DNA of 64,000 nucleotides from contig NZ_AUHR01000005.1 of NCBI RefSeq assembly GCF_000423285.1, positions 62,001 through 126,000 of the forward strand, given 5' to 3'. This DNA is from Laribacter hongkongensis DSM 14985 (GTDB lineage: Bacteria; Pseudomonadota; Gammaproteobacteria; Burkholderiales; Aquaspirillaceae). The notes beneath the pieces were generated by a model. It did no database searches. It saw nothing but the letters and a program-made list of their open reading frames with translations, and was not told where the DNA came from. Below, piece by piece: positions 17,601 to 28,707 of the stretch. Position numbers and translations under genes: made by a program. How positions within the stretch are numbered: the first letter of the stretch is position 1; each line of letters opens with the position of its first letter.

Positions 17601-19391
17601 TTATTCCGGTGCGCACCAGAGCTGCTGCTGGCCGCTCATGTCCAGCCAGCAGGTATCCGTGTCCGCGGCGGGAATGGTGGCGTGCAGGGTCAAGAGTTCA
17701 TCGTCACGCATGACGGTAAACGTGACGGCATCGCCAGCCTGGTAACGGCTGAATGCCTTGTCCGGATCCCGCAGCCGCAATCCGTCCAGCGCCAGCAGCA
17801 GGTCGCCGGCGGCCATTCCGGCCAGGCGGGCCAGGCTGTGGTCCAGTACGTGTGTCACCACCAGCCAGCCTTGTTCGCTGCGGGTACGGGCGCCGAGTCT
17901 GGGGCGGGGGCCGGAGGCGGACGGTGGTGGTGGCAGGCCGCCTTCGTCGGTCGAGGACATGGCTGCGCGCCAGTCTGTCCGGACGCCGGCCTGTGCCAGC
18001 AGTTCATCGAGCGGGAGGTCTTGCGTACTGCGGATGGCCTGGTCGAAAAAGCCTGCCAGGTCCTGTCCGGTTGTACGCGATGCAGTGCTTTCCCATCCTG
18101 TTTCGGCCACGCCTTCGCCGGTTTGCTGCCAGTCATGCCACAGCTGCCGCATGACATCGTCGAGAGACTGCCGGCCGGAGCTGCGCTGACGAATGGTCAG
18201 GTCGAGTGCCAGTGCGGCCAATGCGCCTTTCTGGTAGTAGCTGACGATGGCGTTGGGGCTGTTTTCGTCCTGTTTGTAGAACTTGGTCCAGGCGTCAAAG
18301 CTGGAGTCGGACAGGGTCTGCTTGAGGCGGCCGCTGCTGCGGCGGACCCGGGTCATGCTTTTTGCCAGCAGGCCGAGATAGCGTTCGGGCGTGATCAGGC
18401 CGCTGCGGACCAGTGTCAGGTCGTCGTAGTACGAGGTGATGCCTTCGAATGCCCACAGCAGGCGGGTATGGTTGGGCTGGTCGAGACGGTAGGGCGTGAA
18501 GGCCGCCGGCTTGATGCGCTTGACGTTCCAGGCGTGGAAGTGCTCGTGGCTGCACAGACCCAGCAGTGACAGGTAGCCGTCGCTGATGGCCGGGTCGCCA
18601 GCGACGGGCAAGTCGTGCCGGCTGGCCATCAGGGCCGTGGAGTCGCGGTGCTCCAGTCCGCCGTACAGGTTTTCGCCCAGCTGGAGCTGGAACTGGTAGC
18701 GCGAGAAGGGGGCCGGGGTACCGAAAAAGCGGATTTGCCAGCCGCAGATCGTGCGCAGGTCACAGGCCAGCCGTTCGAGGTCGCCTCGGTGCCGGCCGGA
18801 AACGATGACTTCGTAACCGACGTTTTCTGCCGTGAACCGGACGGTATCGAACCTGCCCAGCGTGAAGGGATGATCCAGCAGGGCATCGTAATTTTCGGCC
18901 TGGTAGTGGCCGAAACCGTCCGCACCGGTTTCAACGGCAGGCAGGGTTGTAGCAACTTGCCAGTGTCCTTCAACGTCATTCTGCTGCGGGGATTGCAGCG
19001 ACAGCCGCTGTGGCAGGTGACTTGAGCCGACAGCTTCAACACATAGGCTGCTGGCATTGAAAAAGCCGCGTTGCCGGTCCAGCCAGGCACCCCGGACCGA
19101 CAGGTCGTGGGCAAACACTTCATAGCTGAAGCTTAATGAGCCCTTAGTTCCGCTTACCCGCCAGCCATGACTGTCCAGTGGCGTAACGACCAGTGATTTG
19201 CCATTGGCATCGCGCGCGACCGGGGTTGAGAGGTGGCGGGAAAAGTCCCGGATCATGTAGCTGCCGGGTATCCAGCTTGGCAGCCGAAAATCCTGAAATG
19301 GTGCTGAAACATCGTTCAAAAAACAGGTTACACGATAAATATGGGCTGCTGGATCGTGCAGGGCAATGGTGTAATGGATGCAGGAAATCAT
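17601..19391 (-). CDS. M61 family metallopeptidase with C-terminal PDZ domain
   Basis: A 596-residue glycyl-aminopeptidase-like protein. The N-terminal beta domain includes LPSWIPGSYMIRDFSRH near residue 38. The zinc site is HEHFH at residues 282-286 (an HExxH motif) followed by WNVKRIKP, with the third ligand expected in LLWAFEGITSYYDDL. A PDZ-like domain covers about residues 500-580 (LARLAGMAAGDLLLALDG). There is no clear signal peptide, so a cytoplasmic location is likely, as for the NTP_M61 group. It is transcribed away from ccoN; an FNR-type box lies 31 bases upstream of its start. Confidence 0.88.
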   Translation of the reverse strand: MISCIHYTIALHDPAAHIYRVTCFLNDVSAPFQDFRLPSWIPGSYMIRDFSRHLSTPVARDANGKSLVVTPLDSHGWRVSGTKGSLSFSYEVFAHDLSVRGAWLDRQRGFFNASSLCVEAVGSSHLPQRLSLQSPQQNDVEGHWQVATTLPAVETGADGFGHYQAENYDALLDHPFTLGRFDTVRFTAENVGYEVIVSGRHRGDLERLACDLRTICGWQIRFFGTPAPFSRYQFQLQLGENLYGGLEHRDSTALMASRHDLPVAGDPAISDGYLSLLGLCSHEHFHAWNVKRIKPAAFTPYRLDQPNHTRLLWAFEGITSYYDDLTLVRSGLITPERYLGLLAKSMTRVRRSSGRLKQTLSDSSFDAWTKFYKQDENSPNAIVSYYQKGALAALALDLTIRQRSSGRQSLDDVMRQLWHDWQQTGEGVAETGWESTASRTTGQDLAGFFDQAIRSTQDLPLDELLAQAGVRTDWRAAMSSTDEGGLPPPPSASGPRPRLGARTRSEQGWLVVTHVLDHSLARLAGMAAGDLLLALDGLRLRDPDKAFSRYQAGDAVTFTVMRDDELLTLHATIPAADTDTCWLDMSGQQQLWCAPE

Positions 19392-19421
19392 GACGTTTAC
19401 CGGTGCAAGGGGTAGGGGCAG

Positions 19422-19461
19422 TTGATACAGGTCAAGGGGTTACCGTGAATGACAATATAAT
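19422..19461 (+). promoter_or_regulatory. FNR/ANR box plus -10 element upstream of ccoN
   Basis: TTGATACAGGTCAA (19422-19435) matches the FNR consensus TTGAT-N4-ATCAA in 9 of 10 positions, and a perfect TATAAT lies at 19456-19461. With a start near 19468 the box centre is at about -40, the class II activation position. This fits the known control of cbb3 oxidases by FNR/ANR. The resulting leader before ccoN is about 256 nt. Confidence 0.75.
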
Positions 19462-19724
19462 ATCCATCGCCACCGAAGGGTCTGGCAGGTGCCTTGGGTG
19501 AGCAGTTTTAAGAAAGGATTCAGCTAGTTCAACGCTGAGCTTTGTTTTAAAATGCCCGGCTGCAAAAGGTGTGCTGATTGAATAAACCGGCTGCCTGTGA
19601 CTACTTTTCGATCCGCTAGGCGCCATTGACACGCTTTATGTGTGTCGCATGAGCAGGCTGCCGTCTTGCTTGCCGGTGCGGCGCACTTTACGGATTACCC
19701 GTTCGCAACCTTGGAGAAACCTCA
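19462..19724 (+). other. Long 5' leader of the cco operon, no gene
   Basis: No credible ORF is seen. An imperfect hairpin (CACCGAAGG with CCTTGGGTG) lies near 19472-19500. No recognised riboswitch was identified. The ribosome site TTGGAGAAA precedes ccoN. Confidence 0.5.
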
Positions 19725-21152
19725 ATGGAGACGCAATCCACATACAATTACAAGGTGGTGCGCCAGTTTGCCGTGATGACCGTAGTATGGGGCATCGTCG
19801 GCATGCTGGTGGGCGTCATTATTGCCGCGCAGCTGGTCTGGCCCGATCTCAACATCGGTCCGTGGCTGCACTTCGGCAGACTGCGCCCTCTGCACACCAA
19901 CGCGGTGATTTTCGCCTTTGGCGGCTCAGCCCTGTTCGCTACGTCATATTATGTCGTTCAGCGGACCTGTCAGGTACGTCTGATTTCAGACAAGCTGGCT
20001 GCGTTCACCTTCTGGGCCTGGCAGGTCGTCATTGTCGCGGCAGCTGTTACCCTGCCGCTGGGAATGACCTTCGGCAAGGAGTATGCCGAACTGGAATGGC
20101 CGATCAAGCTGCTGATCGCCGTGACCTGGGTGGTATATGCAATTGTGTTTTTCGGCACCATTGCGATCCGCAAGGTCAAGCATATTTACGTCGCCAACTG
20201 GTTCTATGGTGCTTTCATCTTGGCCGTGGCCTTGTTGCACATCGTCAATAGTGCCTTTGTTCCGGTGACCCTGACCAAGTCCTATTCCGCGTACGCCGGT
20301 GCCGTGGATGCCATGATCCAGTGGTGGTACGGTCACAACGCCGTAGGTTTCTTCCTGACCGCAGCCTTCCTGGGCATGATGTACTACTTCGTGCCGAAAC
20401 AGGCTGGTCGTCCGGTCTACTCCTACCGCCTGTCCGTGGTGCACTTCTGGGCCCTGATCTTCACCTACATGTGGGCAGGTCCGCACCATCTGCATTACAC
20501 CGCCCTGCCGGACTGGACCCAGTCGCTGGGCATGGTGTTCTCGCTGATCCTGCTGGCTCCGAGCTGGGGTGGCATGATCAACGGCATCATGACCTTGTCG
20601 GGTGCCTGGCACAAACTGCGTACCGATCCGATCCTCAAGTTCCTGGTGGTATCCCTGTCGTTCTACGGCATGTCGACCTTTGAAGGCCCGATGATGTCGA
20701 TCAAGACCGTGAATGCCCTGTCGCACTACACCGACTGGACCATTGGTCACGTGCACTCCGGTGCCTTGGGCTGGGTGGGCTTCATCACCATCGGTTCGAT
20801 GTACTACCTGATCCCGCGTCTCTTCAACCGTGAAGAAATGTATTCGACCAAACTGATCGAAGCACACTTCTGGCTGGCTACCGTGGGTGTGGTGCTCTAT
20901 ATCGCTGCGCTGTGGATTTCCGGTGTGATGCAAGGCCTGATGTGGCGCGCCCTGAACCCGGACGGCACCCTGACCTATGCATTTGCAGAAGTGGTCAAAG
21001 TGACCTATCCGTACCACTTCGTGCGTCTGTTGGGTGGTCTGCTGTACCTCTCCGGTATGGTGATCATGGCCTACAACGTGTTCCGTACCGTGACCCTGGG
21101 ACGTGCTGTTGATGCCCAGATCCCGGCCGTAGCGGCTCACGCCCACGCCTAA
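19725..21152 (+). CDS. ccoN: cbb3-type cytochrome c oxidase subunit I
   Basis: A 475-residue heme-copper oxidase subunit with 12 or so membrane segments. It is the catalytic subunit of the high-affinity cbb3 oxidase, carrying low-spin heme b and the heme b3-CuB centre. His-rich landmarks are [16 protein letters not shown] near residue 50, [13 protein letters not shown] near 205 (CuB ligand and the His-Asn-Ala-Val segment), [15 protein letters not shown] near 255 (two CuB histidines) and [18 protein letters not shown] near 340. It is the first gene of ccoNOQP, under an FNR-type promoter. It is expressed for respiration at low oxygen. Confidence 0.97.
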   Translation: METQSTYNYKVVRQFAVMTVVWGIVGMLVGVIIAAQLVWPDLNIGPWLHFGRLRPLHTNAVIFAFGGSALFATSYYVVQRTCQVRLISDKLAAFTFWAWQVVIVAAAVTLPLGMTFGKEYAELEWPIKLLIAVTWVVYAIVFFGTIAIRKVKHIYVANWFYGAFILAVALLHIVNSAFVPVTLTKSYSAYAGAVDAMIQWWYGHNAVGFFLTAAFLGMMYYFVPKQAGRPVYSYRLSVVHFWALIFTYMWAGPHHLHYTALPDWTQSLGMVFSLILLAPSWGGMINGIMTLSGAWHKLRTDPILKFLVVSLSFYGMSTFEGPMMSIKTVNALSHYTDWTIGHVHSGALGWVGFITIGSMYYLIPRLFNREEMYSTKLIEAHFWLATVGVVLYIAALWISGVMQGLMWRALNPDGTLTYAFAEVVKVTYPYHFVRLLGGLLYLSGMVIMAYNVFRTVTLGRAVDAQIPAVAAHAHA

Positions 21153-21174
21153 AGGCAGAAAGGTCAGAATCAAC

Positions 21175-21789
21175 ATGGACAAGATCCAGAAACTTATTGA
21201 AGAGAAGGTCGGCTATCTGATCGTTCTGACGTTGCTGGTCATCAGCATTGCCATGCTGGTGGAAATCCTGCCGCTGATGTTCCAGAAGTCCACCACGCAG
21301 CCGGTTGCAGGAGTCAAACCCTACACCGCCTTGCAACTGACCGGGCGTGACATCTACATCCGTGAGGGTTGCTACAACTGCCACTCGCAGATGATCCGTC
21401 CGTTCCGTGCCGAAACCGAACGCTATGGCCACTACTCTGTTGCCGGCGAATCCGTGTATGACCACCCCTTCCAGTGGGGTTCCAAGCGTACCGGTCCGGA
21501 CCTGGCCCGCGTAGGAGGTCGTTATTCGGATGAGTGGCACCGTGTGCACCTGATCAATCCGCGTGACGTGGTTCCTGAATCGAACATGCCTGGATTCCCT
21601 TGGCTGTCGCGTAACCTGGCAGATGCCGATACGGTCGCTGCCAAGATGACGGCTTTGCGCAAGGTCGGCGTACCGTATACCGACGAGGAAATTGCCAAGA
21701 GCAAGGGCGAAGTGGAAGGCAAGTCCGAAATGGATGCGCTGGTTGCCTATCTGCAAGGTCTGGGCCTTGCGCTCAAGAACACTCGCTGA
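21175..21789 (+). CDS. ccoO: cbb3-type cytochrome c oxidase subunit II (monoheme c)
   Basis: A 204-residue membrane-anchored cytochrome c. One N-terminal transmembrane helix (residues about 14-36) is followed by a periplasmic domain with the heme motif CYNCH at residues 66-70. A Met ligand is expected in SNMPGFPWL. The gene follows ccoN by 22 bases with an AAAGG site. It passes electrons from CcoP to CcoN. Confidence 0.96.
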   Translation: MDKIQKLIEEKVGYLIVLTLLVISIAMLVEILPLMFQKSTTQPVAGVKPYTALQLTGRDIYIREGCYNCHSQMIRPFRAETERYGHYSVAGESVYDHPFQWGSKRTGPDLARVGGRYSDEWHRVHLINPRDVVPESNMPGFPWLSRNLADADTVAAKMTALRKVGVPYTDEEIAKSKGEVEGKSEMDALVAYLQGLGLALKNTR

Positions 21790-21800
21790 TCTGACAGGCC

Positions 21801-22004
21801 ATGGAAAACGTAGCCGATCTGATCCACATCATTGTCACTGTGGCGAGCTTTGTCTGCTTTGTGCTGATTGGCCTCTGGGCTTACAGCAAGTCGGCCAAGC
21901 CACACTTTGAAGAAGCTGCCAACCTGCTTTTTCAGGATGATGATGCGGTTACAAGCCAGGCAGCCGGCAAGCAGCCGGTTGCCCGTAACGGAGCAAAACA
22001 ATGA
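21801..22004 (+). CDS. ccoQ: cbb3-type oxidase small subunit CcoQ
   Basis: A 67-residue protein with one membrane helix (residues about 8-28) and a charged tail, the usual form of CcoQ/FixQ, which stabilises the oxidase complex. Its stop overlaps the ccoP start in an ATGA junction. Confidence 0.9.
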   Translation: MENVADLIHIIVTVASFVCFVLIGLWAYSKSAKPHFEEAANLLFQDDDAVTSQAAGKQPVARNGAKQ

Positions 22005-22924
22005 GTGATTTTGTAAGCGATTTCTGGAGCATCTGGATTACCGCCATTGTTGTGGTGGGTATTGCCGGTCTGTGCCTCCTGCTCTTGACGCAATCCAAGA
22101 CCACGATCAAGCCGGGTCAGGAAGTCGAGACCATGGGCCATGTGTGGGACGACAATCTGGAGGAGTACAACAACCCGCTGCCGAAATGGTGGATGTGGAT
22201 GTTCGTCCTGACTCTGGTCTTCGGGGTGGTCTATCTGGTGCTGTATCCGGGGCTCGGTACTTTCAAGGGTATTCGTGGCTGGACTTCGGTGGGGCAGTAC
22301 AAAAGCGAGCGTGCTGAGGCCGAAGCCAAGTACCAGCCGCTGTACGATGCCTACCTCAAGCAGGACATCAAGACTGTTGCCGCCGATCCCAAGGCTCATG
22401 AGATGGGGCAGCGCCTGTTTCAGACCTATTGCATGCAATGCCACGGTGCCGATGCCCGGGGTGCCAAGGGCTTCCCGAATCTGACCGACAACGACTGGCT
22501 GTGGGGGGGTGATGCAGCCACGATCCACACTACGATTGCTGCGGGTCGCGTCGGGGCAATGCCGGCATGGGGTGCCGCATTCGGCGAGGAGAAGGTAAAG
22601 GATGCTGCCAACTACGTGATGTCGCTGTCCGGCAAGAAGCATGACGCCGAGCGTGCTGCCCGTGGCAAGGAAACCTTCACGGCTGTCTGTGCCGCCTGTC
22701 ACGGTCCGGACGGTAAAGGCAATCAAGCCTTGGGTGCTCCGAATCTGACGGATAACGTCTGGCTGTACGGTGGAACTGAAAAGGCAATCATTGAAACCAT
22801 TACCAATGGTCGCAATAACCAGATGCCGGCATGGAAGGACTTCCTCGGTGATGGCAAAGTCCATCTGCTGACTGCTTATGTATGGGGTCTCTCCAATAAC
22901 GTGAAATCTGCTGCACAGCAGTAA
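22001..22924 (+). CDS. ccoP: cbb3-type cytochrome c oxidase subunit III (diheme c)
   Basis: A 307-residue diheme cytochrome c. Two N-terminal hydrophobic segments (residues about 8-28 and 60-82, the second followed by YPGLG) anchor two cytochrome c domains with CMQCH at residue 144 and CAACH at residue 230. Each is followed by the family-typical NLTDNDWLWGG or NLTDNVWLYGG, and Met ligands lie in GAMPAWG and NQMPAW. It receives electrons from soluble c-type cytochromes. It is the last gene of ccoNOQP, and a terminator follows. Confidence 0.97.
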   Translation: MSDFVSDFWSIWITAIVVVGIAGLCLLLLTQSKTTIKPGQEVETMGHVWDDNLEEYNNPLPKWWMWMFVLTLVFGVVYLVLYPGLGTFKGIRGWTSVGQYKSERAEAEAKYQPLYDAYLKQDIKTVAADPKAHEMGQRLFQTYCMQCHGADARGAKGFPNLTDNDWLWGGDAATIHTTIAAGRVGAMPAWGAAFGEEKVKDAANYVMSLSGKKHDAERAARGKETFTAVCAACHGPDGKGNQALGAPNLTDNVWLYGGTEKAIIETITNGRNNQMPAWKDFLGDGKVHLLTAYVWGLSNNVKSAAQQ

Positions 22925-22950
22925 GTCGGGCGAATCCAATCGCTGCAAAA

Positions 22951-22987
22951 ACACAGCCCGTGCAATGCGCGGGCTGTGTCATTTTAT
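22951..22987 (+). terminator. Intrinsic terminator after ccoP
   Basis: A 13-bp stem ACACAGCCCGTGC with GCGCGGGCTGTGT (one G-T pair) and a 3-base loop, followed by CATTTTAT. Confidence 0.8.
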
Positions 22988-23138
22988 AATTGCATATAAT
23001 ATACTTATGACTCTTGGGCATAAGTAAATAGTCTGGTGTTCTGCCATTTCGGACATTATGGAAGTAATGAAAGAGAACGTTGGGTCGAGCCTCGATTTGC
23101 GGGGTTCCGTCGAGCTTTCTTGTTTAGGTTGGGAAACC

Positions 23139-24563
23139 ATGAACGACATGCATAAACCGCCGGTTGATTCAGCCCCCAATGGGGTCAAAGAAGTCGCACT
23201 TTACGAAAGCCGCAAAAAGATTTACATGCGCAAAGCGAGTGGTACGTTTGCCAACTGGCGTATCGCCATGGTGCTGTTCACCCAGCTGCTGTATTACGGA
23301 TTGCCGTGGCTGAGTTGGAACGGCCGGCAGGCAGTGTTGTTCGATCTGGTCAATCGCAAGTTTTACCTGTTTGGCCTGACCTTTTTCCCGCAGGATTTTA
23401 TTTATCTTGCCGCATTCCTGATGGCTTCGGCATTTGGCCTGTTCCTGTGGACGACCATTGCTGGACGCCTGTGGTGCGGATATACCTGTCCGCAGACGGT
23501 CTACACCGAAATCATGATGTGGATCGAGCACTGGGTTGAAGGTGACCGTGCTGCCCGCATCAAGCTGGATCAAGGTCCCTGGAATGCCAACAAAATCGCA
23601 CGAAAGCTGCTCAAGCAGGTCTTGTGGGTGGCCGTGGCGCTGTGGACCGGCGTAACGCTGGTCGGATACTTCATGCCCATGCAGGAAGTCATGCAGGATA
23701 TTGCCAGCCTCAGCATCGCCGGGTGGCAGGCATTCTGGATATTTTTCTACGCCGGCTTTACCTATCTGCTGGCTGCTGTCATGCGTGAGCAGGTCTGCAA
23801 GTACATGTGCCCGTATGCCCGTTTCCAGAGCGTGATGTTTGATGCTGATACGCTGATCATTTCCTATGATGTCGAGCGTGGAGAACCGCGTGGTGCCCGT
23901 AAAAAAGGAGTAGATCCGAAAACGGTCAACAAGGGTGACTGCGTCAACTGCGGAATCTGCGTACAGGTGTGCCCGACAGGTATCGACATCCGGGATGGCT
24001 TGCAGTACGAATGTATCGGTTGTGCGGCCTGTATTGATGCCTGTGACGAAGTCATGGACAAAATGAAATATCCGCGCGGGCTGATCCGTTACACCACGGA
24101 GAATGCACTGGCCAAGCAGTATCCGGAAAGCCGCATCCTGTCCCGTCTCAAGCGTCCACGCGTCATCATGTATTCAGTGGTCTTGTTCTCCGTGCTCGGA
24201 GTCGCCGTGACCTCGCTGTTTTTCCGTCAGCCGGTCAAGCTCGACATCGTGCGTGACCGTGCATCCCTGGTGCGCGAAACGGATGATGGCTTGCTGGAAA
24301 ATACCTACAACCTGCGTCTGATCAACAGTTCGGAAACCCGTCACAAGGTCGAGGTAAGTGTATCTGGCCTGCCTGACATCAAACTCGAAGCCAACCAGCG
24401 CGTGCTGGAGCTGGGGCCGACTGCCAATGAAGTGATTACGGTGCATGTCACGGCTAGTCCGGAGGTCGCTCCCAAAGGCAGCCATCCCATCTACTTTGCC
24501 GTCAAGTCGGTGGATGGCAGCGGAGTCGATGTGGAAGAAAAATCCAGCTTTATCGGCGAGTGA
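23139..24563 (+). CDS. ccoG: CcoG/FixG family ferredoxin-like protein for cbb3 assembly
   Basis: A 474-residue inner-membrane protein with five or so membrane segments in the first 230 residues, including the CGYTCPQTVYTE and CKYMCPYARFQ cysteine motifs. Two 4Fe-4S ferredoxin motifs follow (CVNCGICVQVCPTGIDI and CIGCAACIDACDEVMDKM) and then a C-terminal IgG-like domain. CcoG is a Cu(II) reductase that supplies copper for CuB of cbb3. An in-frame start at 23058 exists; 23139 (MNDMHKPP) is chosen from the family length and the closer AGGT site. A terminator separates it from ccoP, so it has its own promoter. Confidence 0.93.
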   Translation: MNDMHKPPVDSAPNGVKEVALYESRKKIYMRKASGTFANWRIAMVLFTQLLYYGLPWLSWNGRQAVLFDLVNRKFYLFGLTFFPQDFIYLAAFLMASAFGLFLWTTIAGRLWCGYTCPQTVYTEIMMWIEHWVEGDRAARIKLDQGPWNANKIARKLLKQVLWVAVALWTGVTLVGYFMPMQEVMQDIASLSIAGWQAFWIFFYAGFTYLLAAVMREQVCKYMCPYARFQSVMFDADTLIISYDVERGEPRGARKKGVDPKTVNKGDCVNCGICVQVCPTGIDIRDGLQYECIGCAACIDACDEVMDKMKYPRGLIRYTTENALAKQYPESRILSRLKRPRVIMYSVVLFSVLGVAVTSLFFRQPVKLDIVRDRASLVRETDDGLLENTYNLRLINSSETRHKVEVSVSGLPDIKLEANQRVLELGPTANEVITVHVTASPEVAPKGSHPIYFAVKSVDGSGVDVEEKSSFIGE

Positions 24564-24636
24564 CAAATGACGGACTGTTCGCATGCATTAAGCCGATCAC
24601 GAACAAAAATCGCTAAAATTGCACGCTGAATGAAAC

Positions 24637-24670
24637 AGGCACGCCGCCAAGTCCGGCGTGCCTTTGTCTG
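24637..24670 (+). terminator. Hairpin between ccoG and fixH
   Basis: Perfect 10-bp stem AGGCACGCCG/CGGCGTGCCT with a 7-base loop and the tail TTGTCTGT. It could be a terminator or attenuator. Confidence 0.5.
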
Positions 24671-24690
24671 TCTGAGCAGAGGAGTGTCTT

Positions 24691-25212
24691 ATGTCCCAAC
24701 CTGTAATTCCCTGGTACAAGCAACGCTGGCCATGGATCCTGATGTCAGGTCCGGCCATCGTGGTGGTCGCCGGCTTCATCACCCTGGGTCTTGCCATCCA
24801 TACGTCTGATAGCCTGGTCGATGATGACTACTATAAAAAGGGTAAAGCAATCAACGAGGATCTGGCCCGTGACCAGCAGGCTGCCACGGCTGGAATTGGC
24901 GCAACAGTCATGTTTGCCGATGGCCTGTCGGCCGTGCGGGTCCTGCTGAACAGTCAGGACGGCAAACCCTTGCCGGAGACATTGCTGTTGTCGATCCAGC
25001 ATCCGACCATGGAAGGGATGGACCAGGTGCTTACGCTCAGGCAGGAAGGTCCGGGTACGTTTACCGCGCCACTTGCCATGAAAGGCGAGGCTCGCCACTG
25101 GTACCTGCGTATCGAGGATCCTGAGCGGAAATGGCGCATCGAAGGGGAGTGGAAACCCCTGAACGGGCCGATGATACGGCTGGTGCCGAATCTCGCTTCT
25201 GCCGACTCCTGA
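24691..25212 (+). CDS. ccoH: FixH/CcoH family cbb3 assembly protein
   Basis: A 173-residue protein with one N-terminal membrane helix (residues about 14-36). The FixH signature SLVDDDYYKKGKAINEDLARD is near residues 40-60 (its key residues are the DDYYKKG run). A periplasmic beta-sandwich follows (LSIQHPTMEGMDQVLTL, HWYLRIEDPERKWRIEGEW). FixH/CcoH helps assemble and stabilise the cbb3 oxidase. ATG 24691 is preceded by GAGGAG. The copper ATPase ccoI and ccoS that often follow are not present here. Confidence 0.9.
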   Translation: MSQPVIPWYKQRWPWILMSGPAIVVVAGFITLGLAIHTSDSLVDDDYYKKGKAINEDLARDQQAATAGIGATVMFADGLSAVRVLLNSQDGKPLPETLLLSIQHPTMEGMDQVLTLRQEGPGTFTAPLAMKGEARHWYLRIEDPERKWRIEGEWKPLNGPMIRLVPNLASADS

Positions 25213-25238
25213 AACAGGCCGAAGTCATGGAGAGCCCC

Positions 25239-25628
25239 ATGAAATGCATCACTCTGGCACATCATGCAGTCACGATTGTTTTCATGGGGATACTCCTTGC
25301 CGGATGCGCAAGTATCCCGCCACAGGCGAGGCCGACCGTAACCGCCCATGTGCAGCCAGCCAAAAATACGCTTCTTGCCGGGCCGGCCCTGTTGCGGGTT
25401 GATCTGGTGACCAGTGAGGAGAGAGTGCTGGGCCAGCGCTATGTTCCGCTGGATGATCCGGTATGGCCTTATCCGGTTGAATTCTGCATCGACCCGGTGG
25501 CTGGAAATCCGGTTGGCTGGTTTTTGCGGGCACGGATAACCAATGCGGCAGGAGCAGTGCAGGCCAGTGGCCAGCAACAGTTGCCAGCCCTTCTCCCGGA
25601 CCAGCCCCTGACGGTTCTGGTGGACTGA
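25239..25628 (+). CDS. Small lipoprotein, possibly YbaY/YscW-like
   Basis: A 129-residue product with a lipoprotein signal peptide: a hydrophobic run and the lipobox LLAGC at residues about 17-21, so it is probably anchored in the outer membrane. The mature domain looks like a compact beta-sandwich (LLRVDLVTSEERVLGQ, PYPVEFCIDPVAGN, FLRARITNAAGAVQASG), a pattern recalling YbaY/YscW-type lipoproteins; this is tentative. ATG 25239 is chosen because GGAGAG precedes it; ATG 25227 is an alternative. It follows fixH by 26 bases and is probably in the same transcript, but a link to oxidase assembly is not established. Confidence 0.65.
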   Translation: MKCITLAHHAVTIVFMGILLAGCASIPPQARPTVTAHVQPAKNTLLAGPALLRVDLVTSEERVLGQRYVPLDDPVWPYPVEFCIDPVAGNPVGWFLRARITNAAGAVQASGQQQLPALLPDQPLTVLVD

Positions 25629-25647
25629 TCCGGTCTCCGTGTCGTAA

Positions 25648-26628
25648 TCAGGATTCCACGGCGTAAGGCAGTTGCCCGCGTTGCAGCAACGGGCCATCCA
25701 CCGATCGCAAATGTACGCCACTGTTCCATGCATTGCTCTGCACCACAACCAGCAGCTCTGTCCCGGCTTCCGTTGCGACCGCCAGCATGACCTTGCCGAT
25801 GGCCTGCTCCCCTGTTTCCACACTGAACAGCTCATCACCAGGCATCGCCTGTGCATCTGCCAAAGCCCGGAACATGCGCCGTTTCACTTTGCCCAGATAC
25901 TGCGTCCGCGCCACGATTTCCTGGCCGGGATAGCAGCCCTTCTGGAAACTCACGCCACCGATCAGCTCCAGATTGGCCATCTGCGGAACAAAGGCTTCCT
26001 GCGTGGCCTGCGTTATCCACGGTGTTCCGGTTGCAATGTCCGAGAGCGTCCAGTTGGTCATAGGGGCTGGCTTGGCGCCATGTGCGCACAATTGAGGCCA
26101 GAGCGACATGGCAGCAGCCGGTGCCAGAGCCAGCACAAAACGGCCTTCCGGCAGACGTATCACGCACCCTTCGCTCAGGGTCTCCACGGCCAGTCCGGTC
26201 GCCGGAACAGCAAGGCCGGACTGCTGCATGACCCGTTCCGCCGCCGGCCCGGTCAGGCCCAGCAACACCAGATCATCCCGTTGCCGGTGACTGACCTTGC
26301 TGCGCAGGATGAACATGTTGAGCCGCTTGTCGATGGCCGCAGCCAGACCGGCAGACAGCATCAGCTGGTAATGCCCGGATTCCTGCCAGACCAGAAAATT
26401 GGCCAGCATGCGTCCTTTGGCCGTGGAGTAGCTGGACCACTGGGCTGCCTGGGGTGAAACCTGGCGGATGTCATTGGACAGCTGGCCCTGCAGGAAGGTT
26501 TCGGCATCGGCACCGGAAAAATCCAGTACGGCAAAATCGCTGAGCGGAACCAGCAGGGCCGGCTCGGTATCGGGCTGCATGGCAAACGGGGCGCCCGCGC
26601 GGGCCAGAAAGTCATTCCAGTTCTGCAT
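25648..26628 (-). CDS. ygfZ: YgfZ/GcvT-like folate-binding protein for Fe-S cluster enzymes
   Basis: A 326-residue protein of the aminomethyltransferase fold. The diagnostic YgfZ motif KGCYPGQEIVART is near residue 230, including the conserved Cys. LQGQLSNDI near residue 45 and the C-terminal beta domain also fit. YgfZ binds tetrahydrofolate and helps maintain Fe-S enzymes such as MiaB under oxidative stress. It is convergent with the lipoprotein gene (19-base gap) and has its own upstream region. Confidence 0.9.
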   Translation of the reverse strand: MQNWNDFLARAGAPFAMQPDTEPALLVPLSDFAVLDFSGADAETFLQGQLSNDIRQVSPQAAQWSSYSTAKGRMLANFLVWQESGHYQLMLSAGLAAAIDKRLNMFILRSKVSHRQRDDLVLLGLTGPAAERVMQQSGLAVPATGLAVETLSEGCVIRLPEGRFVLALAPAAAMSLWPQLCAHGAKPAPMTNWTLSDIATGTPWITQATQEAFVPQMANLELIGGVSFQKGCYPGQEIVARTQYLGKVKRRMFRALADAQAMPGDELFSVETGEQAIGKVMLAVATEAGTELLVVVQSNAWNSGVHLRSVDGPLLQRGQLPYAVES

Positions 26629-26730
26629 TGTTGTTTCTCCATCCGGTATCCCGGATACCGGTTTGCACAGACCATCTACATCGGCCTGCCCGACCGGAAT
26701 TCAACCCTTCCGGCATCAGGGCGGCGCAGC

Positions 26731-26756
26731 AAAAACGCCCGCAACCAGTGCGGGCG
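26731..26756 (-). terminator. Intrinsic terminator after argS
   Basis: 8-bp stem CGCCCGCA/TGCGGGCG with a 5-base loop; on the - strand it is followed by TTTTT (26735-26731). Confidence 0.85.
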
Positions 26757-26775
26757 CCGGCAACAGCTGTCTGGC

Positions 26776-28635
<1,860 letters not shown>

Positions 28636-28659
28636 TTAGACGGCGCGCTTTGCCACATG

Positions 28660-28684
28660 AAAACGCCGCCCAAACGGGCGGCGT
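28660..28684 (-). terminator. Intrinsic terminator after the PCu(A)C gene
   Basis: Perfect 9-bp stem ACGCCGCCC/GGGCGGCGT with an AAAC loop; on the - strand TTTTC follows. Confidence 0.85.
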
Positions 28685-28707
28685 GACGATTTTGCACCAG
28701 ATTTTGC

